From Jeotgalicoccus nanhaiensis (GTDB lineage: Bacteria > Bacillota > Bacilli > Staphylococcales > Salinicoccaceae), in NCBI GenBank assembly GCA_004570955.1, contig SPPL01000001.1, positions 62,001-126,000 on the forward strand: DNA of 64,000 nt, in the 5' to 3' direction. A program made the translations under genes and the position numbers. Positions 55,927 to 64,000 of this stretch are shown piece by piece. Under the pieces are notes generated by a model. The model made no database searches and was not told the origin of the DNA. It worked only from the letters and a program-made list of their open reading frames with translations. Position 1 is the stretch's first letter. Every line of letters starts with the position of its first letter.

Positions 55927-58665
55927 TTACTGTGCATCCACAACTTCGCGGCAGCGCGGGCAAATATCGTCTTCCCCGTTTACCAGCACGTCAGCTGTTG
56001 AATAGTTCCAGCAGCGCTCGCAGCGTTCGCCGTCAGCGTGTTCAACTTTTACTGTAACAACATCGTATTCTGTACCGTCAGCAATTTCATCAGCCACTTC
56101 GACCTGCGACACGATAAAGAACTGTTCAAGATTGCCGCGGATATCATCCAGATTAAAGTCTGTAGGCTGTGTCAGTGTCACTTTTGCATCGAGTGATTTA
56201 CCGATGACTTTTTCATTGCGGGCAGTTTCAAGCGCTTTGTAGACGTCATCGCGGACCATCATGAATTTCTGCCATTTCTGAATGAGTTCACCATCTGTTT
56301 CTTCTCTTTCAGGATAATGCTCAAGGTGAACACTTTCCTTATCAGTGTGCGGTGTATGCTCATAAATTTCTTCAGCAGTGTGAACTAAAACAGGCGCAAG
56401 AATCAGATTTAATTCTTTCAGAATTTTATAAAGTACTGTTTGCAGACTGCGTCTGATCGGTGCATCTGCTCTTTCGATATAAAGTATATCCTTGCCGTAA
56501 TCGAGATAGAAGTTCGACAGGTCAACGTTGATAAAGTTCTGTACAGTCTGGTACATCGTTACATAATCGTAGCGTTCGTATGCATCCAGCATAAAGGTTT
56601 TCAGTTCGTTAAAACGGTTGTACATATATTTATCGACTTCATATAAGTCTTCGTATGCTACGTTATTTTCGGCCGGGTTAAAGTCGTTGACGTTACCGAG
56701 CAGGAATCTGAATGTGTTGCGGATTTTGCGGTACACTTCGGAAACCTGTTTTAAGATATCGTCAGATACACGAACATCCTCCTCGAAGTCTGATGACATT
56801 ACCCAAAGCCGGATAATATCAGCACCCATCTGCTGCATTACTTTCGTCGGCAGAATAACATTGCCGAGAGATTTCGACATCTTCTTGCCCTGGCCGTCCA
56901 TTACAAATCCGTGTGACAGCAGCTCTTTATACGGCGAGTGGCCTCTTGTTGCGACACTTGTTATCAGTGATGAGTTGAACCATCCGCGATACTGGTCGGA
57001 ACCTTCAAAGTAAAGATCTGCAGGGTAAGTCAGATAATCTCTGTAATCCAGCACTCCCCGGTGTGTTGAACCTGAGTCGAACCAAACGTCCATAATATCT
57101 GTCTCTTTAGTAAATTCGCCGTTCGGCGCACTTTCATGAGTGAAGCCTTCCGGCAGCAGGTCTTTCGCATCCCACTCAAACCAAATGTTTGAACCGTGTT
57201 CTTCAAACAGTGTTGCCACGTGTTCAAGTACTTCTGTATCGATAATTTCTTCCCCGTTTTCCCCGTAGAAGAATGGTAATGGCACTCCCCATACACGCTG
57301 ACGTGAAATAACCCAGTCTCCGCGGTTTTTAATCATATTGTACATGCGTTTACGATTCCATTCCACCTGGAATTTTGTATCCATCAGGGCGTTTAGAATA
57401 TCTTCGCGGACACCCTCAATTGAAGCAAACCACTGCGGTGTTGCACGGAAAATGACCGGTTTCTTCGTCCGCCAGTCATGCGGATACGAGTGAGTGTAGA
57501 ATGACAGTTTTAATAATGCACCCGCTTCTTTCAGATCTTCAGAAATCACTTTGTTTGCATCATCGTAAAACAGTCCTTCATATTTTCCTGCCTCCTCAGT
57601 GAAGACACCTTTATCATCGACAGGGCTTAATACATCCAGACCATACTGCTGACCAACTTTAAAGTCATCGTCCCCGTGACCCGGTGCTGTATGAACAATA
57701 CCGGTACCCGCTTCAGTTGTAACGTGGTCGCCTAAAACGACTAAACTTTCACGGTCGAATAACGGATGTTCAGCTGTAATATATTCAAGTTCCGAACCTT
57801 TAAATTCTTTCGTACGGGTAATTTTATCTTTGTCGAATTCCACTTCGTCAGCGAAGGTATCAAGCAGGTCTTCCGCCACGATAAATTCCTCGCCTTCATA
57901 ACTGAACTGAACGTAATTTAAGTTTTTATGAACAGCGAGTGCCAGGTTCGAAGGAATTGTCCACGGTGTTGTTGTCCAGATGACAAATTTAACACCCGGT
58001 TCAACAGTATCTTTACCGTCTTTTACTTTAAATGACACGTAAATAGACGGGGATTTTTTATCCTGGTATTCCAGTTCCGCTTCTGCAAGTGAAGATTCAC
58101 TCGTCGGAGACCAGTAAATCGGTTTTTTACCTTTGTAGATTAACCCTTTCGCAACCATGTCTTTTAAGACGCGTACCTGTGATGCTTCAAATTCAGGTTT
58201 GTATGTTAAATAAGGATTATCCCATTCACCGTCGATACCCATGCGTTTAAAGCCGTCGCGCTGAATGTCGATCTGCGAGTTAGCAAATTCGATACATTTA
58301 TTTCTGAATTCTTCAATAGACATTGATTTGCGGTCGACACCTTTATTGGTCAGCGCCTGCTCAATAGGGAGACCGTGAGTATCCCAGCCGGGAACGTAAG
58401 GCGTGTAATAGCCCTGCATCTGCTTGTTGCGGTTAATAATATCTTTAATGATTTTATTCAGCGCATGTCCCATGTGCAGATTACCGTTGGCATACGGAGG
58501 TCCGTCGTGGAGCACAAAAGGTGTGTTGCCTTTGTTTAATTCAAGTTTTTTCTTGTAAAGATCGATATCTTCCCAGTGCTGCTGCATTTTTGGTTCTTTG
58601 TTAACTAAGCCGCCGCGCATTTTAAATGCTGTTTTCGGCATTAACAGAGTGTCTTTATAGTCCAT
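55927..58665 (-). CDS. ileS: Isoleucyl-tRNA synthetase
   Basis: Charges tRNA-Ile. It has 912 residues. The HIGH motif is [13 protein letters not shown] is in [10 protein letters not shown], and the editing domain lies between. The zinc-binding end CERCWNYS ... CPRCR is kept, as in the mupirocin-sensitive bacterial type. The ATG at 58665 follows AAAGGAGAAT. A T-box leader precedes it. Confidence 0.97.
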   Translation of the reverse strand: MDYKDTLLMPKTAFKMRGGLVNKEPKMQQHWEDIDLYKKKLELNKGNTPFVLHDGPPYANGNLHMGHALNKIIKDIINRNKQMQGYYTPYVPGWDTHGLPIEQALTNKGVDRKSMSIEEFRNKCIEFANSQIDIQRDGFKRMGIDGEWDNPYLTYKPEFEASQVRVLKDMVAKGLIYKGKKPIYWSPTSESSLAEAELEYQDKKSPSIYVSFKVKDGKDTVEPGVKFVIWTTTPWTIPSNLALAVHKNLNYVQFSYEGEEFIVAEDLLDTFADEVEFDKDKITRTKEFKGSELEYITAEHPLFDRESLVVLGDHVTTEAGTGIVHTAPGHGDDDFKVGQQYGLDVLSPVDDKGVFTEEAGKYEGLFYDDANKVISEDLKEAGALLKLSFYTHSYPHDWRTKKPVIFRATPQWFASIEGVREDILNALMDTKFQVEWNRKRMYNMIKNRGDWVISRQRVWGVPLPFFYGENGEEIIDTEVLEHVATLFEEHGSNIWFEWDAKDLLPEGFTHESAPNGEFTKETDIMDVWFDSGSTHRGVLDYRDYLTYPADLYFEGSDQYRGWFNSSLITSVATRGHSPYKELLSHGFVMDGQGKKMSKSLGNVILPTKVMQQMGADIIRLWVMSSDFEEDVRVSDDILKQVSEVYRKIRNTFRFLLGNVNDFNPAENNVAYEDLYEVDKYMYNRFNELKTFMLDAYERYDYVTMYQTVQNFINVDLSNFYLDYGKDILYIERADAPIRRSLQTVLYKILKELNLILAPVLVHTAEEIYEHTPHTDKESVHLEHYPEREETDGELIQKWQKFMMVRDDVYKALETARNEKVIGKSLDAKVTLTQPTDFNLDDIRGNLEQFFIVSQVEVADEIADGTEYDVVTVKVEHADGERCERCWNYSTADVLVNGEDDICPRCREVVDAQ

Positions 58666-58679
58666 AATGATTCTCCTTT

Positions 58680-58870
58680 TTAATAATAAAAAGACCCTAA
58701 GCATGTTAAGGGGCGAATGACCGCGGTACCACCCTTCTTGACTGCTTAGAGTCCACTTCGTTTACTTATATTTTATAAATCATTAGTGATTTCAAATCGT
58801 CCATTCTCGCCGGGGCTCGCACCATCCCCCGGTCGCTGCATTCAAATGAAAGTTTGCATGTCTAATAATA
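58680..58870 (-). promoter_or_regulatory. T-box riboswitch of ileS
   Basis: The T-box core AAGGGTGGTACCGCGG is at 58736-58721. A terminator follows: CCC(T)TAA/TTAGGG with a five-base loop, then TTTTTATT (down to about 58682). Upstream, CCGGGGGATGGTGCGAG-CCCCGG looks like the apical part of stem I. An ATC triplet at 58790-58788 could be the Ile specifier; this was not folded. Uncharged tRNA-Ile should favour antitermination. Confidence 0.9.
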
Positions 58871-58877
58871 CATCTTA

Positions 58878-58906
58878 ATTATGCTAAATATCTTACAATC
58901 CGTCAA
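58878..58906 (-). promoter_or_regulatory. Promoter of ileS-lspA-rluD
   Basis: Minus-strand TTGACG (58906-58901) and CATAAT (58883-58878) with a 17-bp spacer, 11 bp after the divIVA stop. The leader would be about 205 nt. Confidence 0.7.
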
Positions 58907-58916
58907 TGTAAATTTG

Positions 58917-59405
58917 CTATTTTTCAGATTCTCCGCCGTCAAACTCCAGCAATCTTTCCCAGTCTTCTGTCTCCAGAAGATCGAGCTGCGCCTGCACCAG
59001 CATTTTATAGCGCGCCCTGAAAATTTTTGCCTGGCGTTTTAAATCTTCATTATGCTGTAGCATATGATTTTCACGTTCTCTCGCCCGGCTCACAATCTGC
59101 TCGCCTTCTGTTTCAGCTTTCTGGATAATGCTGTCGCTGTAATTTTGTGCGCGCTGTTTAATATCATCGCCTGCTTTCGCAGCACTTAGAATAGCTTCCT
59201 GTATAGAAGATTCTACACTTTTAAAGCTGTTTAAGTTTTCCTCGCGTTCGTTCAGCATTTCTTCCAGCTGGGCAATACGCGCATCTTTTTTGTCCAGTTC
59301 GTCTGCAACTTCTGTTAAATGCTGTCTGACTGCCTGTTCATCAAGTCCGCGGTAGACTGTCGAAAACTTTTTCTTAGTTATTTCTTCTCTTTTCAATCCG
59401 TTCAC
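58917..59405 (-). CDS. divIVA: Cell division initiation protein DivIVA
   Basis: Coiled-coil protein that binds curved membrane at poles and septa. It has 162 residues. The N-terminal lipid-binding part is less typical (MNGLKREEITKKKFSTVYRGLDEQAVRQHL) but keeps the DivIVA pattern; long coiled coils follow. It starts 1 bp after ylmH. The order ylmH-divIVA-ileS is standard. Confidence 0.92.
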   Translation of the reverse strand: MNGLKREEITKKKFSTVYRGLDEQAVRQHLTEVADELDKKDARIAQLEEMLNEREENLNSFKSVESSIQEAILSAAKAGDDIKQRAQNYSDSIIQKAETEGEQIVSRARERENHMLQHNEDLKRQAKIFRARYKMLVQAQLDLLETEDWERLLEFDGGESEK

Positions 59406-59406
59406 C

Positions 59407-60192
59407 TCAATTATCAGTTACTATCATGACTTCGAGCCGGTACTTCCCTTTTTTCGTTTGTGCGATCTGCTCCGTTACGGTAAAACGGCCAAATCCCCGA
59501 ACTGAGATAATATCTCCAGTTTCTATTATAAACGAAGGTTCATCGACTATCGAATGATTCACTTTAACCTTTTCTTTTTCAACTCGTTCTTTAGACTTTG
59601 CTCTTCCCTCTTTTAAGACGAGCGAAACGATAGAATCGAGCCGGTATGAGGAACTGAGGACGGTGACAGGCTTCATGGTTACAGCAGCATCGATAAATTC
59701 ACTGTGAGGTATTTCAGTTAATTTAAGCGGCGCATTTTTAATTTTTGTGAGTTCTGTTTTAAAGAGTTCTTTAAAAGGTGAAGCTACTGCGAATTGTATT
59801 TTTTCACCGTTCACTATATCTCCGATAACTGAACGATCGACTCCGATGCTCATAAACGCGCCCAGCAGATTGCGGTGGGACAAGGTCACAAATTTATCGG
59901 GGTAGGATACTTCAAACACAGTAATTTCAAAATCGTCAAAAGAGTAGTCGAAGTATTCCGGCAGCAGTATGGCCCGTAAACGTTCGCGTTCAGCCTTGTT
60001 ACCGCCCCCGTAGTAATGAACTGTAATATCCGGATACTGGCCGCTTAGACTTTCGATCATTTTCTGTTCCCGCGGATTTAAGAAATCGGTCAGCACAGCG
60101 TAAAAATTATTTGAAGCCTGCTCAAATTTACTATTCAACAATGTCAGCATCTCCCGTTCTTCGGGTCTGAAATGCTGGTAGACACCTTTCAT
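59407..60192 (-). CDS. ylmH: YlmH, S4-domain RNA-binding protein
   Basis: 261 residues. A globular N-terminal region (HFRPEEREML ... LTDFLNPREQKMI) precedes a C-terminal S4 domain (about 183-245, SRVEKEKVKVNHSIVD-like and RGFGRFTV). In Bacillus it acts on stalled 50S-peptidyl-tRNA in ribosome quality control. The ATG at 60192 is used; the GTG at 60201 overlaps the AAGGTG ribosome site. Confidence 0.93.
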   Translation of the reverse strand: MKGVYQHFRPEEREMLTLLNSKFEQASNNFYAVLTDFLNPREQKMIESLSGQYPDITVHYYGGGNKAERERLRAILLPEYFDYSFDDFEITVFEVSYPDKFVTLSHRNLLGAFMSIGVDRSVIGDIVNGEKIQFAVASPFKELFKTELTKIKNAPLKLTEIPHSEFIDAAVTMKPVTVLSSSYRLDSIVSLVLKEGRAKSKERVEKEKVKVNHSIVDEPSFIIETGDIISVRGFGRFTVTEQIAQTKKGKYRLEVMIVTDN

Positions 60193-60216
60193 AAAAATCA
60201 CACCTTAATAAATAAT

Positions 60217-60243
60217 GGAGATATTGGCTGAACCAATATCTCC
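60217..60243 (-). repeat. Intergenic hairpin, copy 1
   Basis: Perfect 11-bp arms GGAGATATTGG/CCAATATCTCC with a 5-base loop, 3 bp after the yggT stop. On the minus strand it is followed by ATTATTTATT, so it may be a weak terminator or an mRNA-processing stem. The same arms recur at 62577-62602. Confidence 0.85.
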
Positions 60244-60245
60244 CT

Positions 60246-60551
60246 TTATGCAGCCCATGTTATAAGGACTCTGAATATTTCGTGCATACCTCTGCCGAAT
60301 AAATTTAGTATAATAATTAAAATTATCGGTGATAAATCCAATACTCCGCCAAGCGGAGGAATCATACGTCTGAAAGGTTCCAGCAGCGGCTCATAAACTC
60401 TTCCTAAAAAGTTTCCGAAAGATGACTCACGCAGTGCCGGGAACCATGAAGATAGTATATAAATAATTAATCCCCATGTAAAAATCGGCCAGACGAAGTT
60501 AAAAAACTGCCAGATATACAGTAATATTGTGACAAGTAATGAATTATCCAA
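60246..60551 (-). CDS. yggT: YggT family membrane protein (YlmG)
   Basis: 101 residues with two membrane segments (about 8-32 and 74-95) and the conserved FLGRVYEPLLEPFRRMIPPLGGVLDLSPI between them. The family is tied to division and membrane organisation but has no established activity. It lies between sepF and ylmH as usual. Confidence 0.92.
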   Translation of the reverse strand: MDNSLLVTILLYIWQFFNFVWPIFTWGLIIYILSSWFPALRESSFGNFLGRVYEPLLEPFRRMIPPLGGVLDLSPIILIIILNLFGRGMHEIFRVLITWAA

Positions 60552-60562
60552 ACTAACTCTCC

Positions 60563-61141
60563 TTACATTTCATCGAAAAACTCTTCTTTATCGGAGATTT
60601 CACCTTCAACACCAAAACTGTTTGGCGTGCAGAGAAAAATATCCGCACCGACTTTTTGTATATCGCCTTCTAAAGCATAAACTGTTCCGCTTAAAAAGTC
60701 CACGATGCGCTTTTTTGGAACCGAATCAATTTTAGTCAGATTGACAAGTGCTGCACGGTTGCTTTTCAGCTCATCGGCAATATCCTGTGTTTCTGCAAAT
60801 ACTCTCGGTTCAAATAAACATACTTTTGTATTCTGATCATTTACAGGCATTGTACGATTCTCCCTGCTTTGTGGTTGGTTAACTTTCTTTTGTTCCTGCT
60901 GTTTGTTCTGCACTTTTGTTTTTGCCGCGGGTTTTTGTCCCCCTTGTTTCGAACCGATCAGTTTCTTGCTGCTCTGTGCTGCTTTTTTAGGTGCCGCCTC
61001 TTTTTGACGGCTATTCGGTTGTTTATTCGTATTAAGATTTGTGACTTTCGCCGGTGTTTTCGCCTGTTCTGCCTTCTTATCATTCACAGGGACTTCTTCT
61101 TCAACGACAAATAAATCTTTTATAAACTTAGTAATAGCCAT
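60563..61141 (-). CDS. sepF: Cell division protein SepF
   Basis: Membrane anchor and bundler of FtsZ. It has 192 residues. The N-terminal amphipathic helix ([16 protein letters not shown]) is followed by a long, lysine- and glutamine-rich linker (about 20-100) and the conserved core ([20 protein letters not shown] ... [21 protein letters not shown]). The ATG at 61141 is preferred over the GTG at 61150, which overlaps the ribosome site. Confidence 0.95.
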   Translation of the reverse strand: MAITKFIKDLFVVEEEVPVNDKKAEQAKTPAKVTNLNTNKQPNSRQKEAAPKKAAQSSKKLIGSKQGGQKPAAKTKVQNKQQEQKKVNQPQSRENRTMPVNDQNTKVCLFEPRVFAETQDIADELKSNRAALVNLTKIDSVPKKRIVDFLSGTVYALEGDIQKVGADIFLCTPNSFGVEGEISDKEEFFDEM

Positions 61142-61150
61142 TTTTTTCAC

Positions 61151-61780
61151 CTAGCTCCCCATAATTTTACTCCCGATTCGTATGTATGTTGCACCATTTC
61201 TAACTGCAATCGGATAATCATTGCTCATACCCATGCTGAGTTCTTTTACTTCAGGATAATTTTCTACGATATTTTCACGCAGCTTCTTTAATCCTTTAAA
61301 TGTGTTTTCAATAATTGAAATATCTTCAGTGTTCGGCGCCATAGTCATTAAACCGATGACTTTAACATATTTGTAAGCTTTAAGTTTCTCAATAAAACCT
61401 TCAACTTCTTCCGGTTTCAAACCATGTTTTGAAGTTTCATCAGAAATATTTACCTGTATAAAACAGTTTACAACATGCATGCCTGCCTGTTCAATTTTTT
61501 TCGCTACGCTTTCGCGTTCCAGCGAATGAAGATAATGAAGATCACCGATGACTTCTTTAACTTTTCTCGACTGCATTGTGCCGATAAAATGCACTTCAGC
61601 ATCTGCCGGCAGCGCTGTGCGCTTTTCGATAAACCCTTCAATGCGGTTTTCACCGAAATGTCTGACACCAGCTTCATATGCTTTAAGTGTTTCTTCAACA
61701 GTATGATATTTAGTGACGGCGATAATGTTAACATCTTCGCCGACTTCGTTTTTTATCTGTTCGTAGTTTTCCTTAATCAT
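61151..61780 (-). CDS. ylmE: PLP homeostasis protein YlmE (YggS family)
   Basis: Binds pyridoxal phosphate and balances vitamin B6 and amino acid pools. It has 209 residues. The cofactor lysine is K24 (IAVTKYHT); FGENRIEGF, HFIGTMQSRK and LSMGMSNDYPIAVRNGATYIRIGS match the family. It overlaps pgeF by 8 bp. Confidence 0.95.
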   Translation of the reverse strand: MIKENYEQIKNEVGEDVNIIAVTKYHTVEETLKAYEAGVRHFGENRIEGFIEKRTALPADAEVHFIGTMQSRKVKEVIGDLHYLHSLERESVAKKIEQAGMHVVNCFIQVNISDETSKHGLKPEEVEGFIEKLKAYKYVKVIGLMTMAPNTEDISIIENTFKGLKKLRENIVENYPEVKELSMGMSNDYPIAVRNGATYIRIGSKIMGS

Positions 61781-62552
61781 TATTACGCCTCCCGATAAAA
61801 GCCAGTGCTCGGCCGGTTTGGCCTTCTTCCAGCCGGAAGGAGAAGAATTCATCCGCTTCAGTTCCGAGACCGGTCACGCTTATATTTTCTTCATCAATTC
61901 CGGCAGCTCTTGCCTGATGTCTATTGGCATCTTTTAAATTGAGCTGCCAGCCGGATTTAGTCTGTTCATAAGAACTTTCCGGCAATGGTTTCAACGCATC
62001 GATTACCTTATCGTCCACTTCGTAGTACTTCTGGTTAATACCGACACCGATAATTACCCTCAGGTCTTTTTTACTGCCTCTGTAGCAGTCAATCAGCTTC
62101 GCCGTAATTTTTTTTGCAGTGCCTCTCCAGCCTGCATGCGCAAGTCCCAAAAAGCTATCTGATACGCTGTAAACGTATACAGGAATACAGTCGGCATAAT
62201 TCATTGTTAAAAGTACACCGGTGTCATAAGTATATAAACCGTCTACATCATAGAGACTGTCGCCGAGTTCCTCAGCATTTGTACCTCTGTCTCTTTTCGT
62301 CACTTCTTTAATATTGCCGCCGTGTTTTTGTATCGGCAGTACCCATGAACTTACAGGAAAATCTATTTCTTCAGCAAGTTTCTTCTGATGGCTATGGACA
62401 TTTTTGACTTTGTCACCGATATAGAGCGCCATATTAAAGCTGTTTTTCGGATAAGAACTCTGTCCGCCGTGCCTCATCGTGTAGCCGAAAGTCAGCTCAT
62501 CTGAATTATCTCCGACGAAATATTTATGCGTTTTAAAGCAATTATTATTCAA
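61773..62552 (-). CDS. pgeF: Purine nucleoside phosphorylase/polyphenol oxidase family protein (PgeF, YlmD)
   Basis: 259 residues of the multicopper-like DUF152 family. The metal-site residues H77 (IQKHGGN), C122 (NYADCIPVY) and H139 (LAHAGWRGT) are present. Members edit peptidoglycan precursors carrying L-Ser or act on purine nucleosides. It follows ftsZ after a hairpin. Confidence 0.93.
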   Translation of the reverse strand: MNNNCFKTHKYFVGDNSDELTFGYTMRHGGQSSYPKNSFNMALYIGDKVKNVHSHQKKLAEEIDFPVSSWVLPIQKHGGNIKEVTKRDRGTNAEELGDSLYDVDGLYTYDTGVLLTMNYADCIPVYVYSVSDSFLGLAHAGWRGTAKKITAKLIDCYRGSKKDLRVIIGVGINQKYYEVDDKVIDALKPLPESSYEQTKSGWQLNLKDANRHQARAAGIDEENISVTGLGTEADEFFSFRLEEGQTGRALAFIGRRNND

Positions 62553-62576
62553 ATTATCTCCCGCCTATAAAATAAA

Positions 62577-62602
62577 GGAGATATTGGGTCGCCAATATCT
62601 CC
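62577..62602 (-). repeat. Intergenic hairpin, copy 2
   Basis: Arms identical to those at 60217-60243 (GGAGATATTGG/CCAATATCTCC) with a different 4-base loop, 21 bp after the ftsZ stop; the minus-strand tail TTTATTTTATAGG is T-rich, so it could act as a weak ftsZ terminator. Confidence 0.85.
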
Positions 62603-62623
62603 GATATATACAATGCACAAAAT

Positions 62624-63805
62624 TTATCTTCTGCGTCTTTCTCTTCTCGAACTGTTTCCTTTAAGGAAAGTCGGAACATCAGGCTCTTCCTGTGGACGGG
62701 CATCAAATCTGTCCGGCTCACGGGAGAACCCTTCATCTTCGGCAATATCTCTTGAGTTATATGCCGGCGGCTGATTAAAATTGCTGCCTCCGCCGCGTGA
62801 ATTATTCTGTTCAGGCTGCTCAGAAGGTCTGTCAGCAGAACGCTGAAGTGTTTTCTCATTGAATCCTGTAGCAATTACAGTAATTACAATTTCATCTTCA
62901 AGTTCAGGATTGATAACAGTACCGAAAATCATATTAACATCTTCATCCGCTGCATCCTGAACGATGTCTGCTGCTTCCTGCGCTTCAAAGAGCGACAGCG
63001 ATTCTCCGCCTGTAATATTCATCAGAACACCCTGTGCTCCAACGATTGACGTTTCCAAGAGCGGGCTTGAAATTGCTTTTTTAGCTGCTTCAACTGCACG
63101 GTTTTCGCCAGCTGAAATACCGATACCCATTAAGGCAGAACCCTGGTTCTGCATAATAGTCTTAACGTCTGCGAAGTCAAGGTTTACTTCACCGCTTACA
63201 GCGATAAGGTCAGAGATACCCTGAACACCTTGGCGCAGAACGTTATCAGCTTCTTTAAATGCTTCCATCATCGGTGTAGATTTATCTACGATATCTAATA
63301 AGCGATCATTTGGGATAATAATCAGAGTATCGACAGCTGCCTTCATCTGTTCAACACCAGCAGCAGCTTGTGTTTGTCTCTTTCTTCCTTCAAAACCGAA
63401 CGGGCGCGTTACAACACCTACAGTGAGTGCTCCCATTTCTTTAGCGATTTTGGCAACGACCGGTGCTGCGCCAGTACCTGTTCCGCCGCCCATACCCGCT
63501 GTAACGAACACCATGTCCGCACCCTGGATAGCGTCTTCGATTTGTTCGCGTGATTCTTCGGCAGCTTTTTTACCGATATCGGGATTTGCCCCGGCACCTA
63601 AACCGCGTGTTAATTTTTCACCAATTTGGATTCTTGACTCGGCTTTTGATAAATTTAAAGCCTGCCCATCAGTGTTAATAGCAATGAATTCAACGTTGGA
63701 CATGCCGTCCTCAATCATACGGTTAACAGCATTATTACCGCCGCCGCCAACACCGATAACTTTTAACGTCGCCATGTGATTGAAACCTTGTTCAAATTCT
63801 AACAT
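62624..63805 (-). CDS. ftsZ: Cell division protein FtsZ
   Basis: Tubulin-like GTPase that forms the Z ring. It has 393 residues. The GTP signature [19 protein letters not shown], the T7 loop region [11 protein letters not shown] and the C-terminal peptide [18 protein letters not shown] for FtsA/SepF are visible after a variable linker (about 318-375). The first 315 residues are very close to the staphylococcal protein. The ATG at 63805 follows GGGAGG, 24 bp after ftsA. Confidence 0.99.
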   Translation of the reverse strand: MLEFEQGFNHMATLKVIGVGGGGNNAVNRMIEDGMSNVEFIAINTDGQALNLSKAESRIQIGEKLTRGLGAGANPDIGKKAAEESREQIEDAIQGADMVFVTAGMGGGTGTGAAPVVAKIAKEMGALTVGVVTRPFGFEGRKRQTQAAAGVEQMKAAVDTLIIIPNDRLLDIVDKSTPMMEAFKEADNVLRQGVQGISDLIAVSGEVNLDFADVKTIMQNQGSALMGIGISAGENRAVEAAKKAISSPLLETSIVGAQGVLMNITGGESLSLFEAQEAADIVQDAADEDVNMIFGTVINPELEDEIVITVIATGFNEKTLQRSADRPSEQPEQNNSRGGGSNFNQPPAYNSRDIAEDEGFSREPDRFDARPQEEPDVPTFLKGNSSRRERRRR

Positions 63806-63829
63806 TAATCTTTCCTCCCAAATGTACTT

Positions 63830-64000
63830 CTACTCAAATAAATTTTTAAATACTTTTTTAATTTTACTGCCTAAATCGCCTTGCTCTTTCGGTTCTTTAT
63901 CGGAACGTTCAGAACGGTTATCGGCGTCATCATAAGTGTAATCTTCGTATTCTTCATCGGCAGCATCATCTTCAGCCTGTGATTCTTCACCGCCGTCTTC
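63830..64000 (-). CDS. ftsA: Cell division protein FtsA, 3' end only
   Basis: Last 56 codons of the actin-like Z-ring anchor; the rest lies beyond the right edge. The visible part is an acidic linker (EDDAADEEYEDYTYDDAD) followed by KEQGDLGSKIKKVFKNLFE, a terminal amphipathic helix of the kind that holds FtsA to the membrane. Identity rests on this helix and on the position directly before ftsZ. Confidence 0.88.
   Translation of the reverse strand, partial: EDGGEESQAEDDAADEEYEDYTYDDADNRSERSDKEPKEQGDLGSKIKKVFKNLFE

Overview
The window is a stretch of the core chromosome of a low-GC Gram-positive coccus of the family Staphylococcaceae, most likely Jeotgalicoccus or a close relative. The evidence is threefold. 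Gene order follows the Bacillus/Staphylococcus core (ftsA-ftsZ ... divIVA-ileS-lspA-pyr operon ... prkC-stp ... fapR-plsX-fabD-fabG-acpP-rnc-smc-ftsY-ffh ... sucCD-dprA-topA-xerC-hslV) without the sporulation genes Bacillus carries there. Proteins such as FtsZ, YlxM and FapR read like staphylococcal ones. Finally, 34663-35931 encodes a 422-residue P450 that aligns without gaps, from memory, to OleT of Jeotgalicoccus sp. ATCC 8456. No rRNA, tRNA, prophage, insertion sequence or CRISPR array was seen. Nearly everything lies on the minus strand; only rpmB, a rhodanese gene and rqcH are on plus.

In the order of minus-strand transcription (right to left): 64000-58900 holds the end of the division cluster (ftsA 3' end, ftsZ, pgeF, ylmE, sepF, yggT, ylmH, divIVA). 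58906-54542 is ileS behind a T-box leader, then lspA and rluD. 54533-47301 is a pyrimidine operon, pyrR-pyrP-pyrB-pyrC-pyrK-pyrD-pyrF-pyrE, with one PyrR attenuator and no carAB. rqcH (plus) diverges from gmk-rpoZ-coaBC-priA-fmt-rsmB-stp-prkC. oleT follows with its own promoter and converges on a rhodanese gene. rsgA-rpe-thiN and a DUF554 membrane protein come next, then a 41-bp tandem repeat array, rpmB (plus) and an SPFH protein with a small membrane partner. Then come yloU-fakA, sdaAB-sdaAA-recG-srtA, the FapR-controlled fatty acid/phospholipid genes, rnc-smc-ftsY-ylxM-ffh, rpsP-khpA-rimM-trmD, rplS, a NERD-domain gene with a second 41-bp repeat array, rbgA-rnhB, sucC-sucD, dprA, topA, xerC and the start of hslV.

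Most of the window is housekeeping. The unusual parts are insertions into, and losses from, a well-conserved order. Inserted are oleT plus rhodanese (between prkC and rsgA), the SPFH pair (between rpmB and yloU), srtA (between recG and fapR) and the NERD gene (between rplS and rbgA). Missing from their customary places are trmFO, rlmN, def and carAB. Two unrelated-looking intergenic arrays share a 41-bp period. Functionally, the fatty acid genes, FakA and OleT all act on acyl chains, so the window touches synthesis, uptake activation and decarboxylation of fatty acids, although only FapR control of the synthesis genes is visible in the DNA.

Start codons were chosen by Shine-Dalgarno spacing. 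Regulatory calls are by eye, and comparisons with other genomes are from memory, not from searches.
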